DNA of 20,448 bases, taken from assembly GCA_036510575.1 (NCBI GenBank), contig DATCDR010000214.1, positions 1-20,448 of the forward strand, given 5' to 3'. Of this stretch, positions 6,846 through 14,196 are shown one piece after another. The position numbers and the translations under genes are program-made. This DNA comes from DATCDR01 sp036510575. GTDB lineage: Bacteria; Actinomycetota; Acidimicrobiia; Acidimicrobiales; Bog-793. Numbering within the stretch: position 1 is the first letter of the stretch; each line of letters begins with the position of its first letter. The notes under the pieces are model-generated. The model ran no database searches. It was not told the DNA's origin and worked only from the letters and a program-made list of their open reading frames with translations.

Positions 6846-7700
6846 GTGATCCCTGATTCGTCGGCGAAGGCGCGGTGGCGGATCGCGCTCGTAATGCATC
6901 CGGAGCGGGCGCTCGCCCGAGAGGTGGCACAACAGGTCCGCGCGTTTCTCGAATCTCGTGGCCACGAGGTAGTCGAGGACGCGTCGATGGACGGTCCCAA
7001 TCCAGAGATCTTCGACGAGTCACTCGATCTTGCCGTAGCGCTCGGCGGGGACGGAACCATGTTGCGAACTGCCCATGCCGCAGTGGCCGCATCGATCCCG
7101 GTTCTCGGCGTCAATCTCGGCACGCTTGGATACCTGACCGAGGTCGAGCCGACCGCGGTGATACCCGCCCTCGAACGGATATTGGCGGGCGACTACATGA
7201 TCGACGAGCGAATGACGCTCGACGTGAGCGTCGAGGCCGCAGGCGTCCATCACGATCTGGTCTCGTTGAACGACGCGGGAATCCTAAAAACCACGCCACC
7301 GCACACGATCCGATTGCACGTGTCGATTGGTGGCTCGTCGTTTCTCTCCTACGTTGCCGATGGCTTTCTTGTCAGCTCGCCTGCCGGGTCGACCGCCTAC
7401 AACCTTTCGTTACGGGGCCCGATTCTCTCGCCGAAGATGGAAGCGATCGTGTTGACGCCGATCGCGCCGCACATGCTCTTTGATCGCTCGCTCGTGCTCT
7501 CACCCGATGAGGAGGTCACCTTGGAGCTCCTTGCCGACCGCCCTGCGGCGCTCGTGGTCGACGGCAGGGCGACGATCGCGCTTGTGCCTGGCGACATCGT
7601 CAAGGTACGTGCAGGGAAGCGTCCCGCCAGATTCATCACGTTCGAGGCCCCGGACTTCTACGGCATCTTGCGAGCGAAGTTCGCCCTGACTGATCGATAG
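6846..7700 (+). CDS. nadK: NAD kinase
   Basis: This enzyme phosphorylates NAD to NADP using ATP or polyphosphate; it is the only route to NADP. The 284-aa protein contains the signature GGDGTM at residues 67-72, VLGVNLGTLGYLTE after it, and the glycine-rich SSPAGSTAYNLS motif. The usual Asn-Glu motif before the C-terminal half reads LND here, a conservative change. The start is taken as GTG 6846, because the reading frame continues upstream only through the Lys-Ala-Pro repeat of the previous gene. A CAGGAT hexamer lies six bases before this GTG. A shorter start at ATG 6894 is possible. RecN follows six bases after the stop, so the two genes are probably co-transcribed. Confidence 0.93.
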   Translation: MIPDSSAKARWRIALVMHPERALAREVAQQVRAFLESRGHEVVEDASMDGPNPEIFDESLDLAVALGGDGTMLRTAHAAVAASIPVLGVNLGTLGYLTEVEPTAVIPALERILAGDYMIDERMTLDVSVEAAGVHHDLVSLNDAGILKTTPPHTIRLHVSIGGSSFLSYVADGFLVSSPAGSTAYNLSLRGPILSPKMEAIVLTPIAPHMLFDRSLVLSPDEEVTLELLADRPAALVVDGRATIALVPGDIVKVRAGKRPARFITFEAPDFYGILRAKFALTDR

Positions 7701-7706
7701 CGCCTC

Positions 7707-9296
7707 ATGATTGAACAGTTGCGGGTTCGCTCGCTCGGCGTGATCGACGACATCGATATCACTCTCGGCCCGGGCCTCACTGCAATCACCGGCGAGACCG
7801 GCACGGGCAAGACGTTGATCGTCGAGGCGCTCGAATTGCTAGTCGGTGGAAAGAGCGACGCGTCGCTCGTCCGATTCGGACAGGCAGAGGCGATCGTGGA
7901 GGGGCTCTTCGTTGTCGACGACAAAGAGATGGTGGTCAGCCGAGTCGTTCCCCAAAGTGGCAGGAGCAGGGCGAGCATCGACGACCGACTCGCTACGATC
8001 GCTGCGCTCGAAGAGTTCGGCCGCAGCCAGATCGACCTCTACGGCCAACACGCCCACCAGTCGCTGCTGCGCCAGGTCGCACAGCGCCAAGCTCTCGACG
8101 AGTTCGCCGCGATCGATCTCGATCAGGTGCGAATGCTTCGCCAACAGCTCGCCCACTTAGATGAGCGGCTGCGCGCCCTCGGTGGCGACGAGACGGCACG
8201 TCGACGAGAGCTCGACCTGCTCTCCTTCGAGCTGAACGAGATCGACGGCGCGAAAATTAATGGCCCCGACGAGAACGAGGACCTCGAGAAGGAAGAGGTT
8301 CGGCTGTCGTTCGCCTCCTCGCTCCGCGCGGCGTGCGAGGCGGCGTATGAGTCCTTACGCGGTGGCGCACAACCAGGTGCGCTTGACCTGTTGGGAACCG
8401 CGATCGAGGCGACGGGTCGTTACGACACGCTCGAGGACGCGACCGCGCAACTACGCGCACTGGCCGCTGGACTCGCCGATTCGGCGTCGGATCTTCGACG
8501 ACTCGCTGAGAGTTTCGAGGAGGATCCGACTCGACTAGAGGAGGTAACCGAACGCCGCCAGATGCTGTTCCGGCTGATTCGAAAGCACGGCGGGTCGCTC
8601 GTCGATGTTCTGCGCGCCGCCGAGTCGGCACGAGAACGCGTCGACGAGCTCTCCTCGAGCGAGGAGCGTAGGGGCGCGCTTGGCATCGAGCGCGACGGGC
8701 TTTTGTCGAAGCTTGGCCAAGCAGAGGACGTGGTTGGTTCCAAGCGTCGGCAGGCCGCGAGCGGCTTGGCCGCGGCGGTGCAGGAGAATCTCCGCGAGCT
8801 CGCGCTCGCCAACGCCTCGCTCGAGGTGCTGGTCGGCGAGGGTATCGGCGACGACGTGAACTTTCTCCTGAGCGCGAATCGGGGCGAGCCCCCGATGCCC
8901 TTGAGCAAGGTGGCGTCTGGAGGCGAGCTCGCCCGCGTCATGCTCGCGCTGCGACTCGTCCTTTCGAGCGCGCCGCCGACGATGATCTTCGACGAGGTCG
9001 ACGCAGGGATCGGCGGCGAGGCGGCACTAGCGGTGGGCAAGGCGCTCGCTGCCCTTGGACGCCAGCATCAGGTGCTGGTCGTCACGCATCTCGCCCAGGT
9101 GGCGGCATTTGCCGACTCCCACTTCGTCGTCGAAAAAGATGAGCAAGCGGGCCGGACTATCTCGCGATGTGTGCGGGTTGAGGGCAAGCCCCGCGTCGTC
9201 GAGCTCTCGAGGATGCTCTCTGGGCACCCCGACTCAGCTGCGGCTCGGCGCCATGCGGCGGAACTCTTGGAGCAGGCAGTTCTCGCCCGTGGGTGA
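7707..9296 (+). CDS. recN: DNA repair protein RecN
   Basis: RecN is an SMC-like ATPase that acts early at DNA double-strand breaks. The 529-aa protein opens with an N-terminal ATPase half containing Walker A GETGTGKT at residues 29-36, followed by the AHQSLL segment typical of RecN. A central coiled-coil region follows (about 140-370). The C-terminal half carries the ABC signature ASGGELAR and Walker B TMIFDEVDAGIGG. It is slightly short for the family (usually about 550-580), with the shortening in the coiled coil. It starts six bases after nadK, as in other actinobacteria. Confidence 0.95.
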   Translation: MIEQLRVRSLGVIDDIDITLGPGLTAITGETGTGKTLIVEALELLVGGKSDASLVRFGQAEAIVEGLFVVDDKEMVVSRVVPQSGRSRASIDDRLATIAALEEFGRSQIDLYGQHAHQSLLRQVAQRQALDEFAAIDLDQVRMLRQQLAHLDERLRALGGDETARRRELDLLSFELNEIDGAKINGPDENEDLEKEEVRLSFASSLRAACEAAYESLRGGAQPGALDLLGTAIEATGRYDTLEDATAQLRALAAGLADSASDLRRLAESFEEDPTRLEEVTERRQMLFRLIRKHGGSLVDVLRAAESARERVDELSSSEERRGALGIERDGLLSKLGQAEDVVGSKRRQAASGLAAAVQENLRELALANASLEVLVGEGIGDDVNFLLSANRGEPPMPLSKVASGGELARVMLALRLVLSSAPPTMIFDEVDAGIGGEAALAVGKALAALGRQHQVLVVTHLAQVAAFADSHFVVEKDEQAGRTISRCVRVEGKPRVVELSRMLSGHPDSAAARRHAAELLEQAVLARG

Positions 9297-9309
9297 TCGG
9301 TGCCGAAAG

Positions 9310-9322
9310 ATCCGTCACGGAT
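9310..9322. promoter_or_regulatory. 13-bp palindrome between recN and pyrG
   Basis: ATCCGT at 9310-9315 and ACGGAT at 9317-9322 form a perfect inverted repeat around a central C. It lies 15 bases upstream of a -10-like TAGTTT, overlapping where the -35 region would be. It is a candidate operator; the binding factor is unknown. Confidence 0.35.
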
Positions 9323-9336
9323 GCTTCGTCACCTTG

Positions 9337-9342
9337 TAGTTT
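9337..9342 (+). promoter_or_regulatory. Putative -10 box (TAGTTT) of pyrG, start in a GGG run
   Basis: TAGTTT is the same hexamer as before the TPR gene. Five bases (GAGTA) separate it from GGGCC at 9348-9352, so transcription would start in the G run, about 20 bases before the pyrG GTG. A Shine-Dalgarno sequence GGAGGA (9358-9363) then precedes the start by 4 bases. Confidence 0.45.
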
Positions 9343-9367
9343 GAGTAGGGCCAAAGTGGAGGATTAC

Positions 9368-11017
9368 GTGGCGAAGTTCGTATTTGTGACCGGTGGCGTG
9401 TCGAGTTCACTCGGGAAGGGACTGACAGCCTCCTCGCTCGGTCGACTTCTCAAGTCACGTGGACTTCGGGTGACGATGTGCAAGCTCGACCCGTACATCA
9501 ACTTCGACCCCGGCACGATGAATCCCTTCGAGCACGGCGAGGTCTTCGTCACCGATGACGGGGGAGAGACCGACCTCGACCTTGGCCACTACGAGCGCTT
9601 CATCGACGAGAACTTGAAGCGGAGCTCCAACGCCACGACTGGCCAGATCTACTCAGCGGTAATCGCGAAAGAGCGTCGCGGCGACTACCTCGGACGAACC
9701 GTCCAGGTGATCCCGCACATCACCGACGAGATCAAAGAGCGCGTGATGCGCCTTGCGACCGAAGAGGTCGACGTCGTGATCACCGAGGTTGGCGGGACCG
9801 TCGGCGACATCGAGATCGTGCCGTTCCTCGAGGCGATCCGGCAGTTTCGCCGCGAGGTAGGGCGGGACAACGTCTGCTACGTCCATCTGACGCTCGTGCC
9901 GTATCTCGCGACCTCTGGCGAGCACAAGACCAAACCGACGCAGCACTCGGTGACTGAGCTTCGCAGCCGTGGAATCCAGCCCGACGTGATCGTCTGTCGA
10001 AGCGACGTCGCCATAAGTGACTCGATGAAGCACAAGATCTCCTTGCTTTGTGACGTTCCGATCACCGCTGTCGTCTCCGCCGTCGACGCGGCGAGCATCT
10101 ATCAGATCCCGGTGCTCCTTCACGAACAAGGCCTCGACTCGAACGTCTGCGAGACGCTCCGCTTAGACGGGCCGGAGTACGCCATCGACCTCGCACCCTG
10201 GAAGCAGGTGATATCGCGCGTCGACAACATGACCGAGACGGTTCGCATCGGCATGATCGGCAAGTACATCGACCTACCCGACGCCTATCTCTCTGTCGCT
10301 GAGTCGCTCCGGCACGCCGGCTTCTTCTTCGGCGCGCGAATCGAGATCGAGTGGATCCAGGCCGCCGACGTCGACGACCTCGACAGCGGTATCGACCTCG
10401 GACTCTTGGACGGGATCGTGATTCCCGGCGGATTCGGCATCCGTGGGATCGAGGGCAAGATCGCGGCCGCGCACTACGCGAGAGAGAACAACCTGCCCTG
10501 CCTTGGCATCTGCCTCGGACTCCAGGTCATGGTGATCGACTTCGCACGTTCGGTAGTCGGCTTTGACAAGGCGAATTCCACCGAGTTCGACCTCGACACG
10601 CCCTATCCGGTGATCGGGCTGATGGACGAGCAGATCCACGTCACCGACATGGGCGGAACGATGCGGCTCGGCGCCTACGTGGCGCTCTTAAAGCCCGAGT
10701 CCCAGGTCGCCAAGCTCTACGGCGAGACGACGATCACCGAGCGCCACCGCCATCGCTACGAGGTGAACAACCGCTTCCGCCAGCGCTTCGAAGACGCCGG
10801 GCTGATGCTGAGTGGCACCTCCCCTGATGATCGCCTGGTCGAGTTCATCGAGCTTCCCGCGAACGACTTCTGGGTCGGCACCCAGGGACATCCCGAGTTC
10901 AAGAGCCGGCCTGATCGGCCACATCCGCTCTTCAAGGGCCTTGTCGAGGCCGCGCTCGTGCGTTCGAGGGGCCGCAACCCGCACCTGTTCCCGATCGAAA
11001 GCGACGTCGTTGACTGA
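9368..11017 (+). CDS. pyrG: CTP synthase
   Basis: CTP synthase makes CTP from UTP, ATP and glutamine, the last step of pyrimidine nucleotide synthesis. The 549-aa protein has the usual length and two-domain layout. The N-terminal synthase domain opens KFVFVTGGVSSSLGKG and contains LDPYINFDPGTMNPFEHGEVFV. The C-terminal class I glutamine amidotransferase domain has the nucleophile Cys382 in CLGICLGLQ and the His508/Glu510 pair in GHPEF. The family usually has GGVVSSLGKG; the Ser at the second position here is minor. GTG 9368 is chosen because GGAGGA lies four bases upstream and the protein then begins right at the conserved N-terminus. The NUDIX gene overlaps its end. Confidence 0.97.
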   Translation: MAKFVFVTGGVSSSLGKGLTASSLGRLLKSRGLRVTMCKLDPYINFDPGTMNPFEHGEVFVTDDGGETDLDLGHYERFIDENLKRSSNATTGQIYSAVIAKERRGDYLGRTVQVIPHITDEIKERVMRLATEEVDVVITEVGGTVGDIEIVPFLEAIRQFRREVGRDNVCYVHLTLVPYLATSGEHKTKPTQHSVTELRSRGIQPDVIVCRSDVAISDSMKHKISLLCDVPITAVVSAVDAASIYQIPVLLHEQGLDSNVCETLRLDGPEYAIDLAPWKQVISRVDNMTETVRIGMIGKYIDLPDAYLSVAESLRHAGFFFGARIEIEWIQAADVDDLDSGIDLGLLDGIVIPGGFGIRGIEGKIAAAHYARENNLPCLGICLGLQVMVIDFARSVVGFDKANSTEFDLDTPYPVIGLMDEQIHVTDMGGTMRLGAYVALLKPESQVAKLYGETTITERHRHRYEVNNRFRQRFEDAGLMLSGTSPDDRLVEFIELPANDFWVGTQGHPEFKSRPDRPHPLFKGLVEAALVRSRGRNPHLFPIESDVVD

Positions 11018-11573
11018 ATCGAACTCCTTTCGCTTCATCGGTGAGCGCGAGCGGTTCGAGAACTCGTTTTTCAAGCTCGTGACCGGGACCTTCGCCGACC
11101 CTGCTGGATTCACGTTCGAGCGTGACTACGTCCGTCATCCGGGCGCGGTCGTCGTCGTTCCACTAGAAGACGACCGAGAACACGTGCTGATGGTCCGGCA
11201 GTACCGCGCCTCGGTCGACAAGATCATCTTGGAGTTACCAGCAGGCAAGCTTGACGTCGTGGGCGAGGCGCTTCCCGCCGCCGCACGCCGCGAGCTCGGC
11301 GAAGAGGTGGGCAAGTCGGCGAAGAAGGTCTCCGAGATCGGTCACTTTTACAACTCTCCAGGCTTTACTGACGAGCGAACCACCTGCTTTCTCGCCGAGG
11401 GCTTGAGCGAGATCGGGCGGGAGAGTGACGGCATCGAAGAGGAGCACATGACGATCGCGTCGATCGCGCTCGCCGACGTCTGGCGCCTTGCGAAGTCCGG
11501 CGCCCTCGTCGACGCGAAGACACTGCTCGCGGTCGCCTTTGCCGAGCACTTTCTGGCCGGCGCCAACGCCTAG
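11010..11573 (+). CDS. NUDIX hydrolase, ADP-ribose pyrophosphatase-like
   Basis: This is a 187-aa hydrolase that probably cleaves ADP-ribose or a similar nucleoside diphosphate derivative. The NUDIX box is in the segment from AGKLDVVGE to RRELGEEVGK, with one extra residue between the first Gly and Glu, a spacing I also recall from actinobacterial relatives. The N-terminal HPGAVVVVPLE and VRQYR elements and the downstream FYNSPGFTDE loop are typical of the ADP-ribose pyrophosphatase branch. The start is TTG 11010, overlapping the pyrG stop by 8 bases, since no ATG or GTG is available near it. The pyrG-NUDIX-xerD order is an actinobacterial hallmark (Rv1699-Rv1701). Confidence 0.88.
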   Translation: MTESNSFRFIGERERFENSFFKLVTGTFADPAGFTFERDYVRHPGAVVVVPLEDDREHVLMVRQYRASVDKIILELPAGKLDVVGEALPAAARRELGEEVGKSAKKVSEIGHFYNSPGFTDERTTCFLAEGLSEIGRESDGIEEEHMTIASIALADVWRLAKSGALVDAKTLLAVAFAEHFLAGANA

Positions 11574-12573
11574 GTCGAACGCGGCGCGACAGCATGCGCC
11601 GCTCAGCATCGATGCAGAGGAGTTCCTTTCGTACCTGGCGATCGAGCGCGGCAGGGCCGCCAACTCCATCTCCTCGTACCGCCACGACCTCGCGAACTAC
11701 GAGGAGTTTCTTGCCGAGCGTGGCGTCGCGCTTCGAGACGTCACGCCGAAGGTGCTCGAGGAGTACCTCGGCATGCTCCGGGCTGCTGGGCTCTCGCCTG
11801 CTACGAGAGCCCGAGCGCTCGTAGCTATCCGGGGCCTGCACGGCTTTGGCGTCGACGAACGGGGGATGCCGACCGATCCGACCGAGGACGTCGAGCGCCC
11901 GAGCATCCCGGCGAGTGTTCCAAAGGCGCTGAGCGAGGAGGAGATCGCGCTCGTCATCGGCGCGGTCGCCGGCAGTGATCCGCGTTCGCTTCGCGACCGG
12001 GCGATCCTCGAGCTGCTCTACGCGAGCGGTCTTCGGATCTCTGAGCTCGTCGGTTTGTCACTGGCTGATCTCGACCTCGAGGACCGCTTGTTGCGCGCCT
12101 TTGGGAAGGGGTCAAAAGAGCGTCTGGTCCCCTTCGGCAGGCCGGCAGCTGCTGCGCTTGCTGAGTGGCTCGGCCGTGGCGGCAGGCAGCTGCTCGTGCC
12201 TGCACAGTTCGCGCGGCGCGATGACGCCGAGGCGTTGTTCTTGTCGCTTCGAGGACGGCGGATGACCCGCCAAGGAGCCTGGACGGTAGTCCGCCAGGCG
12301 GCCGAGGCGGTCGGCCTCGAAGATCGCGTGACGCCGCACGTCTTTCGGCACAGCTTCGCCACGCATCTGCTCGACCACGGCGCCGACGTACGGGTCGTCC
12401 AGGAGCTGTTGGGGCACGCTTCCATCACCACGACGCAGATCTACACCAAGGTCTCCCAGGAGCACCTGCACCGGGTGTATCGCGCCGCGCACCCGCGAGC
12501 AGCTTCCAGGCGGGGGCAGGCCGGTAGGATTGCTGCGACGCAAGCGACGGAGGAGATCAATGAGCATCTATGA
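11539..12573 (+). CDS. xerD: Tyrosine recombinase, XerD-like
   Basis: XerD-type recombinases resolve chromosome dimers at dif with XerC. The N-terminal SAM-like domain (EEFLSYLAIERGRAANSISSYRHDL) precedes the catalytic domain. All active-site residues are visible, numbered from TTG 11539: Arg166 (SGLRISELVG), Lys190 (GKGSKER), His267 and Arg270 (HVFRHSF), His293 (LLGHASITTT) and the nucleophile Tyr302 (IYTKV). No ATG or GTG exists in frame near the expected N-terminus. TTG 11539, which overlaps the NUDIX gene by 35 bases, is the best candidate; TTG 11488 is an alternative. Assignment to XerD rather than a phage integrase rests on length, sequence and position after NUDIX. The end overlaps the gpx start by 14 bases. 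Confidence 0.88.
   Translation: MPSTFWPAPTPRSNAARQHAPLSIDAEEFLSYLAIERGRAANSISSYRHDLANYEEFLAERGVALRDVTPKVLEEYLGMLRAAGLSPATRARALVAIRGLHGFGVDERGMPTDPTEDVERPSIPASVPKALSEEEIALVIGAVAGSDPRSLRDRAILELLYASGLRISELVGLSLADLDLEDRLLRAFGKGSKERLVPFGRPAAAALAEWLGRGGRQLLVPAQFARRDDAEALFLSLRGRRMTRQGAWTVVRQAAEAVGLEDRVTPHVFRHSFATHLLDHGADVRVVQELLGHASITTTQIYTKVSQEHLHRVYRAAHPRAASRRGQAGRIAATQATEEINEHL
12525..12530 (+). promoter_or_regulatory. Putative -10 box (TAGGAT) for gpx
   Basis: TAGGAT lies inside the 3' end of xerD, 29 bases before the gpx ATG. The same hexamer is used at trpS. A start about 7 bases later would give a short leader containing the gpx Shine-Dalgarno GGAGGAG (12549-12555). Confidence 0.35.
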
Positions 12574-13060
12574 CGTGCCACTTCGGACGCTAGAGGGTGA
12601 CCCAGGAACACTCGGCGACCACGCTGGCGAGGTGCTCTTGATCGTGAACGTCGCCTCCAAGTGTGGCCTGACACCGCAGTACGAGACGCTCGAGAGCCTG
12701 CAGAAAACCTACGCCGACCAGGGCTTCTCGGTGCTCGGTTTTCCCTGCAACCAGTTCGGCGGCCAAGAGCCAGGCAGTGCTGAGGAGATCCAGACCTTCT
12801 GCTCGACTACCTATGGCGTGAGCTTCCCGCTCTACGAGAAGATCGACGTCAACGGCCAGGGCCGACACCCGCTGTATGCCGAGCTGACCGAGGTCCCCGA
12901 CGCCGCCGGTGAGGCGGGCGACATCACCTGGAACTTCGAGAAGTTCCTCGTAGCTCGAGATGGCAACGTAGTCGCGCGCTTTCGGCCCCGAACGACCCCT
13001 GACGACCCGTCGGTGCTCCAGGCACTCGAACTCGAGCTCGCTTCTCCGAGATCGCAATAA
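12560..13060 (+). CDS. Glutathione peroxidase family protein (BtuE/BsaA-like)
   Basis: This is a 166-aa thiol peroxidase of the glutathione peroxidase fold that reduces hydrogen and organic peroxides in the cytoplasm. Bacterial members usually use thioredoxin rather than glutathione. The catalytic tetrad is visible: Cys in NVASKCGLTPQY, Gln in FPCNQFGGQEPG, and Trp and Asn in TWNFEKFLV. The catalytic residue is Cys, not selenocysteine. A second Cys (in FPCNQF) is the likely resolving residue. The ATG 12560 has a Shine-Dalgarno GGAGGAG a few bases upstream. It lies between xerD and the DksA-like gene, outside the usual actinobacterial order of this region. Confidence 0.92.
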   Translation: MSIYDVPLRTLEGDPGTLGDHAGEVLLIVNVASKCGLTPQYETLESLQKTYADQGFSVLGFPCNQFGGQEPGSAEEIQTFCSTTYGVSFPLYEKIDVNGQGRHPLYAELTEVPDAAGEAGDITWNFEKFLVARDGNVVARFRPRTTPDDPSVLQALELELASPRSQ

Positions 13061-13068
13061 CCGGTAAG

Positions 13069-13074
13069 TAGGCT
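13069..13074 (+). promoter_or_regulatory. Putative -10 box (TAGGCT) of a leaderless dksA-like transcript
   Basis: TAGGCT is followed by seven bases (TCTAACC) and the ATG at 13082, with no Shine-Dalgarno sequence. It lies in the 21-bp gap after gpx, so the DksA-like gene would have its own start point. Confidence 0.5.
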
Positions 13075-13081
13075 TCTAACC

Positions 13082-13429
13082 ATGTCGATCACTGACCCCA
13101 GCCCTGACTTTCGCGCGCAGTTGCTCGCCGAGCAGGGCGTGCTAGTCGGACAGCTACAAGAGCTTGGATTCGGAAACGAAAGTGAGACGGGGCCCGACTA
13201 CGACGCGAACTTCGCCGACACGAGCCAGGTGACTGCGGAGCGTGGTGAGACCGACGTGCTAGTCGGTGAGCTGCGAAGTTCCTTGCAAGAGATCGAGCGC
13301 GCGCTGCAAAAGATCGAGGACGGTTCGTATGGCATCTGCGAGCGCTGCGGGAAGCTCATCGCCGCGGATCGTCTGGAGGCGATGCCAGCTACTGCGCTTT
13401 GCATCTCCTGTGCATCGCTTCAGCGCTAG
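13082..13429 (+). CDS. DksA/TraR-type C4 zinc-finger protein
   Basis: This is a 115-aa protein with a helical N-terminus, a coiled-coil-like middle (LRSSLQEIERALQKIEDGSYG) and a C-terminal four-cysteine zinc finger: Cys86, Cys89, Cys107, Cys110 (CERCGK ... CISC). Members bind RNA polymerase through the secondary channel and modulate initiation, or serve as small zinc proteins of unknown role. The acidic coiled-coil tip residues of true DksA (DxxDxA) are not evident, so ppGpp-linked function cannot be assumed. The M50 protease gene follows after eight bases, so the two are probably one operon. Confidence 0.87.
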   Translation: MSITDPSPDFRAQLLAEQGVLVGQLQELGFGNESETGPDYDANFADTSQVTAERGETDVLVGELRSSLQEIERALQKIEDGSYGICERCGKLIAADRLEAMPATALCISCASLQR

Positions 13430-13437
13430 CAAAGCCT

Positions 13438-14196
13438 GTGTCGCTCGCTTCTGAGGCTCGCCGGCGCCGCTTCCACCAAAACGGCCCCTGGATCCTCGTG
13501 GGGATCGCGGTCGTCATCGCGATCATTGCCGAGGCGGTGCATCGCCACAGCATCAATTCCGAAGAGGTCTGGTACTTCGTCGTTCTCATCCCCTCGATCA
13601 TCTTGCACGAGGTCAGCCACGGCGCAGTCGCGAATGCGTGCGGTGACACAACAGCGAAAGACGCTGGACGCCTAACGCTCAACCCGTTCAAGCACATCGA
13701 TCTCTTCGGCACGATCCTCTTGCCGATCCTGATGATCTTCACGGTGCATGTCGCCTTCGGATGGGCAAAGCCGGTTCCGGTCTCGATCAACCGATTGCGA
13801 CATCCGCGCAACCAGGCCGTGCTCGTCGGGCTCGCCGGGCCGGCGGTCAACATTTTGCTGGCGGCGATCTGCGCGCTTATCTTTCACGCCCTGACGCATG
13901 GCGTCCCACCACCGTCGAACAATGGATACGTGTCGGGCTTCTCATTCGGCTACGAGTTGCTCTATCTCGGAGGTTTGGCGAACGTGATCGTCGCAGCCTT
14001 CAATCTGATTCCGATCCCCCCGCTCGACGGCTCCGCGGTGGTGGAGCGTCTCTTACCGGCGTCGATGCTGCCTGGCTACTACCGTCTTCGCTCCTTCTCG
14101 ATGATCTTGGTACTCGTGTTAGTTGTAGCGGGGCAAGGTCCCCTCAACAGCCTCTTCGACCAAGTCCAAAACCTCTGGTTCAATGTCGCCTTCTGA
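13438..14196 (+). CDS. Site-2-type membrane metalloprotease (M50 family)
   Basis: This is a 252-aa integral membrane protease that cuts substrates within the bilayer. The zinc-binding HEVSH motif is at residues 57-61 in the hydrophobic segment after WYFVVLIPSIIL. The third zinc ligand motif NLIPIPPLDG (189-198, Asp197) lies in a later membrane segment. At least four hydrophobic segments are visible. No PDZ or CBS domain is present, so it belongs to the minimal group. GTG 13438 is chosen; a TTG at 13399 would overlap the zinc-finger gene by 31 bases and add a non-conserved N-terminus. Its stop TGA shares its A with the ATG of the tcuA-like gene. Confidence 0.9.
   Translation: MSLASEARRRRFHQNGPWILVGIAVVIAIIAEAVHRHSINSEEVWYFVVLIPSIILHEVSHGAVANACGDTTAKDAGRLTLNPFKHIDLFGTILLPILMIFTVHVAFGWAKPVPVSINRLRHPRNQAVLVGLAGPAVNILLAAICALIFHALTHGVPPPSNNGYVSGFSFGYELLYLGGLANVIVAAFNLIPIPPLDGSAVVERLLPASMLPGYYRLRSFSMILVLVLVVAGQGPLNSLFDQVQNLWFNVAF

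Noticed and set aside
11539..12573. Tyrosine recombinase as a mobile-element integrase
   Set aside because: No att-like repeats, tRNA or phage genes are nearby, and the position after pyrG-NUDIX fits chromosomal XerD.
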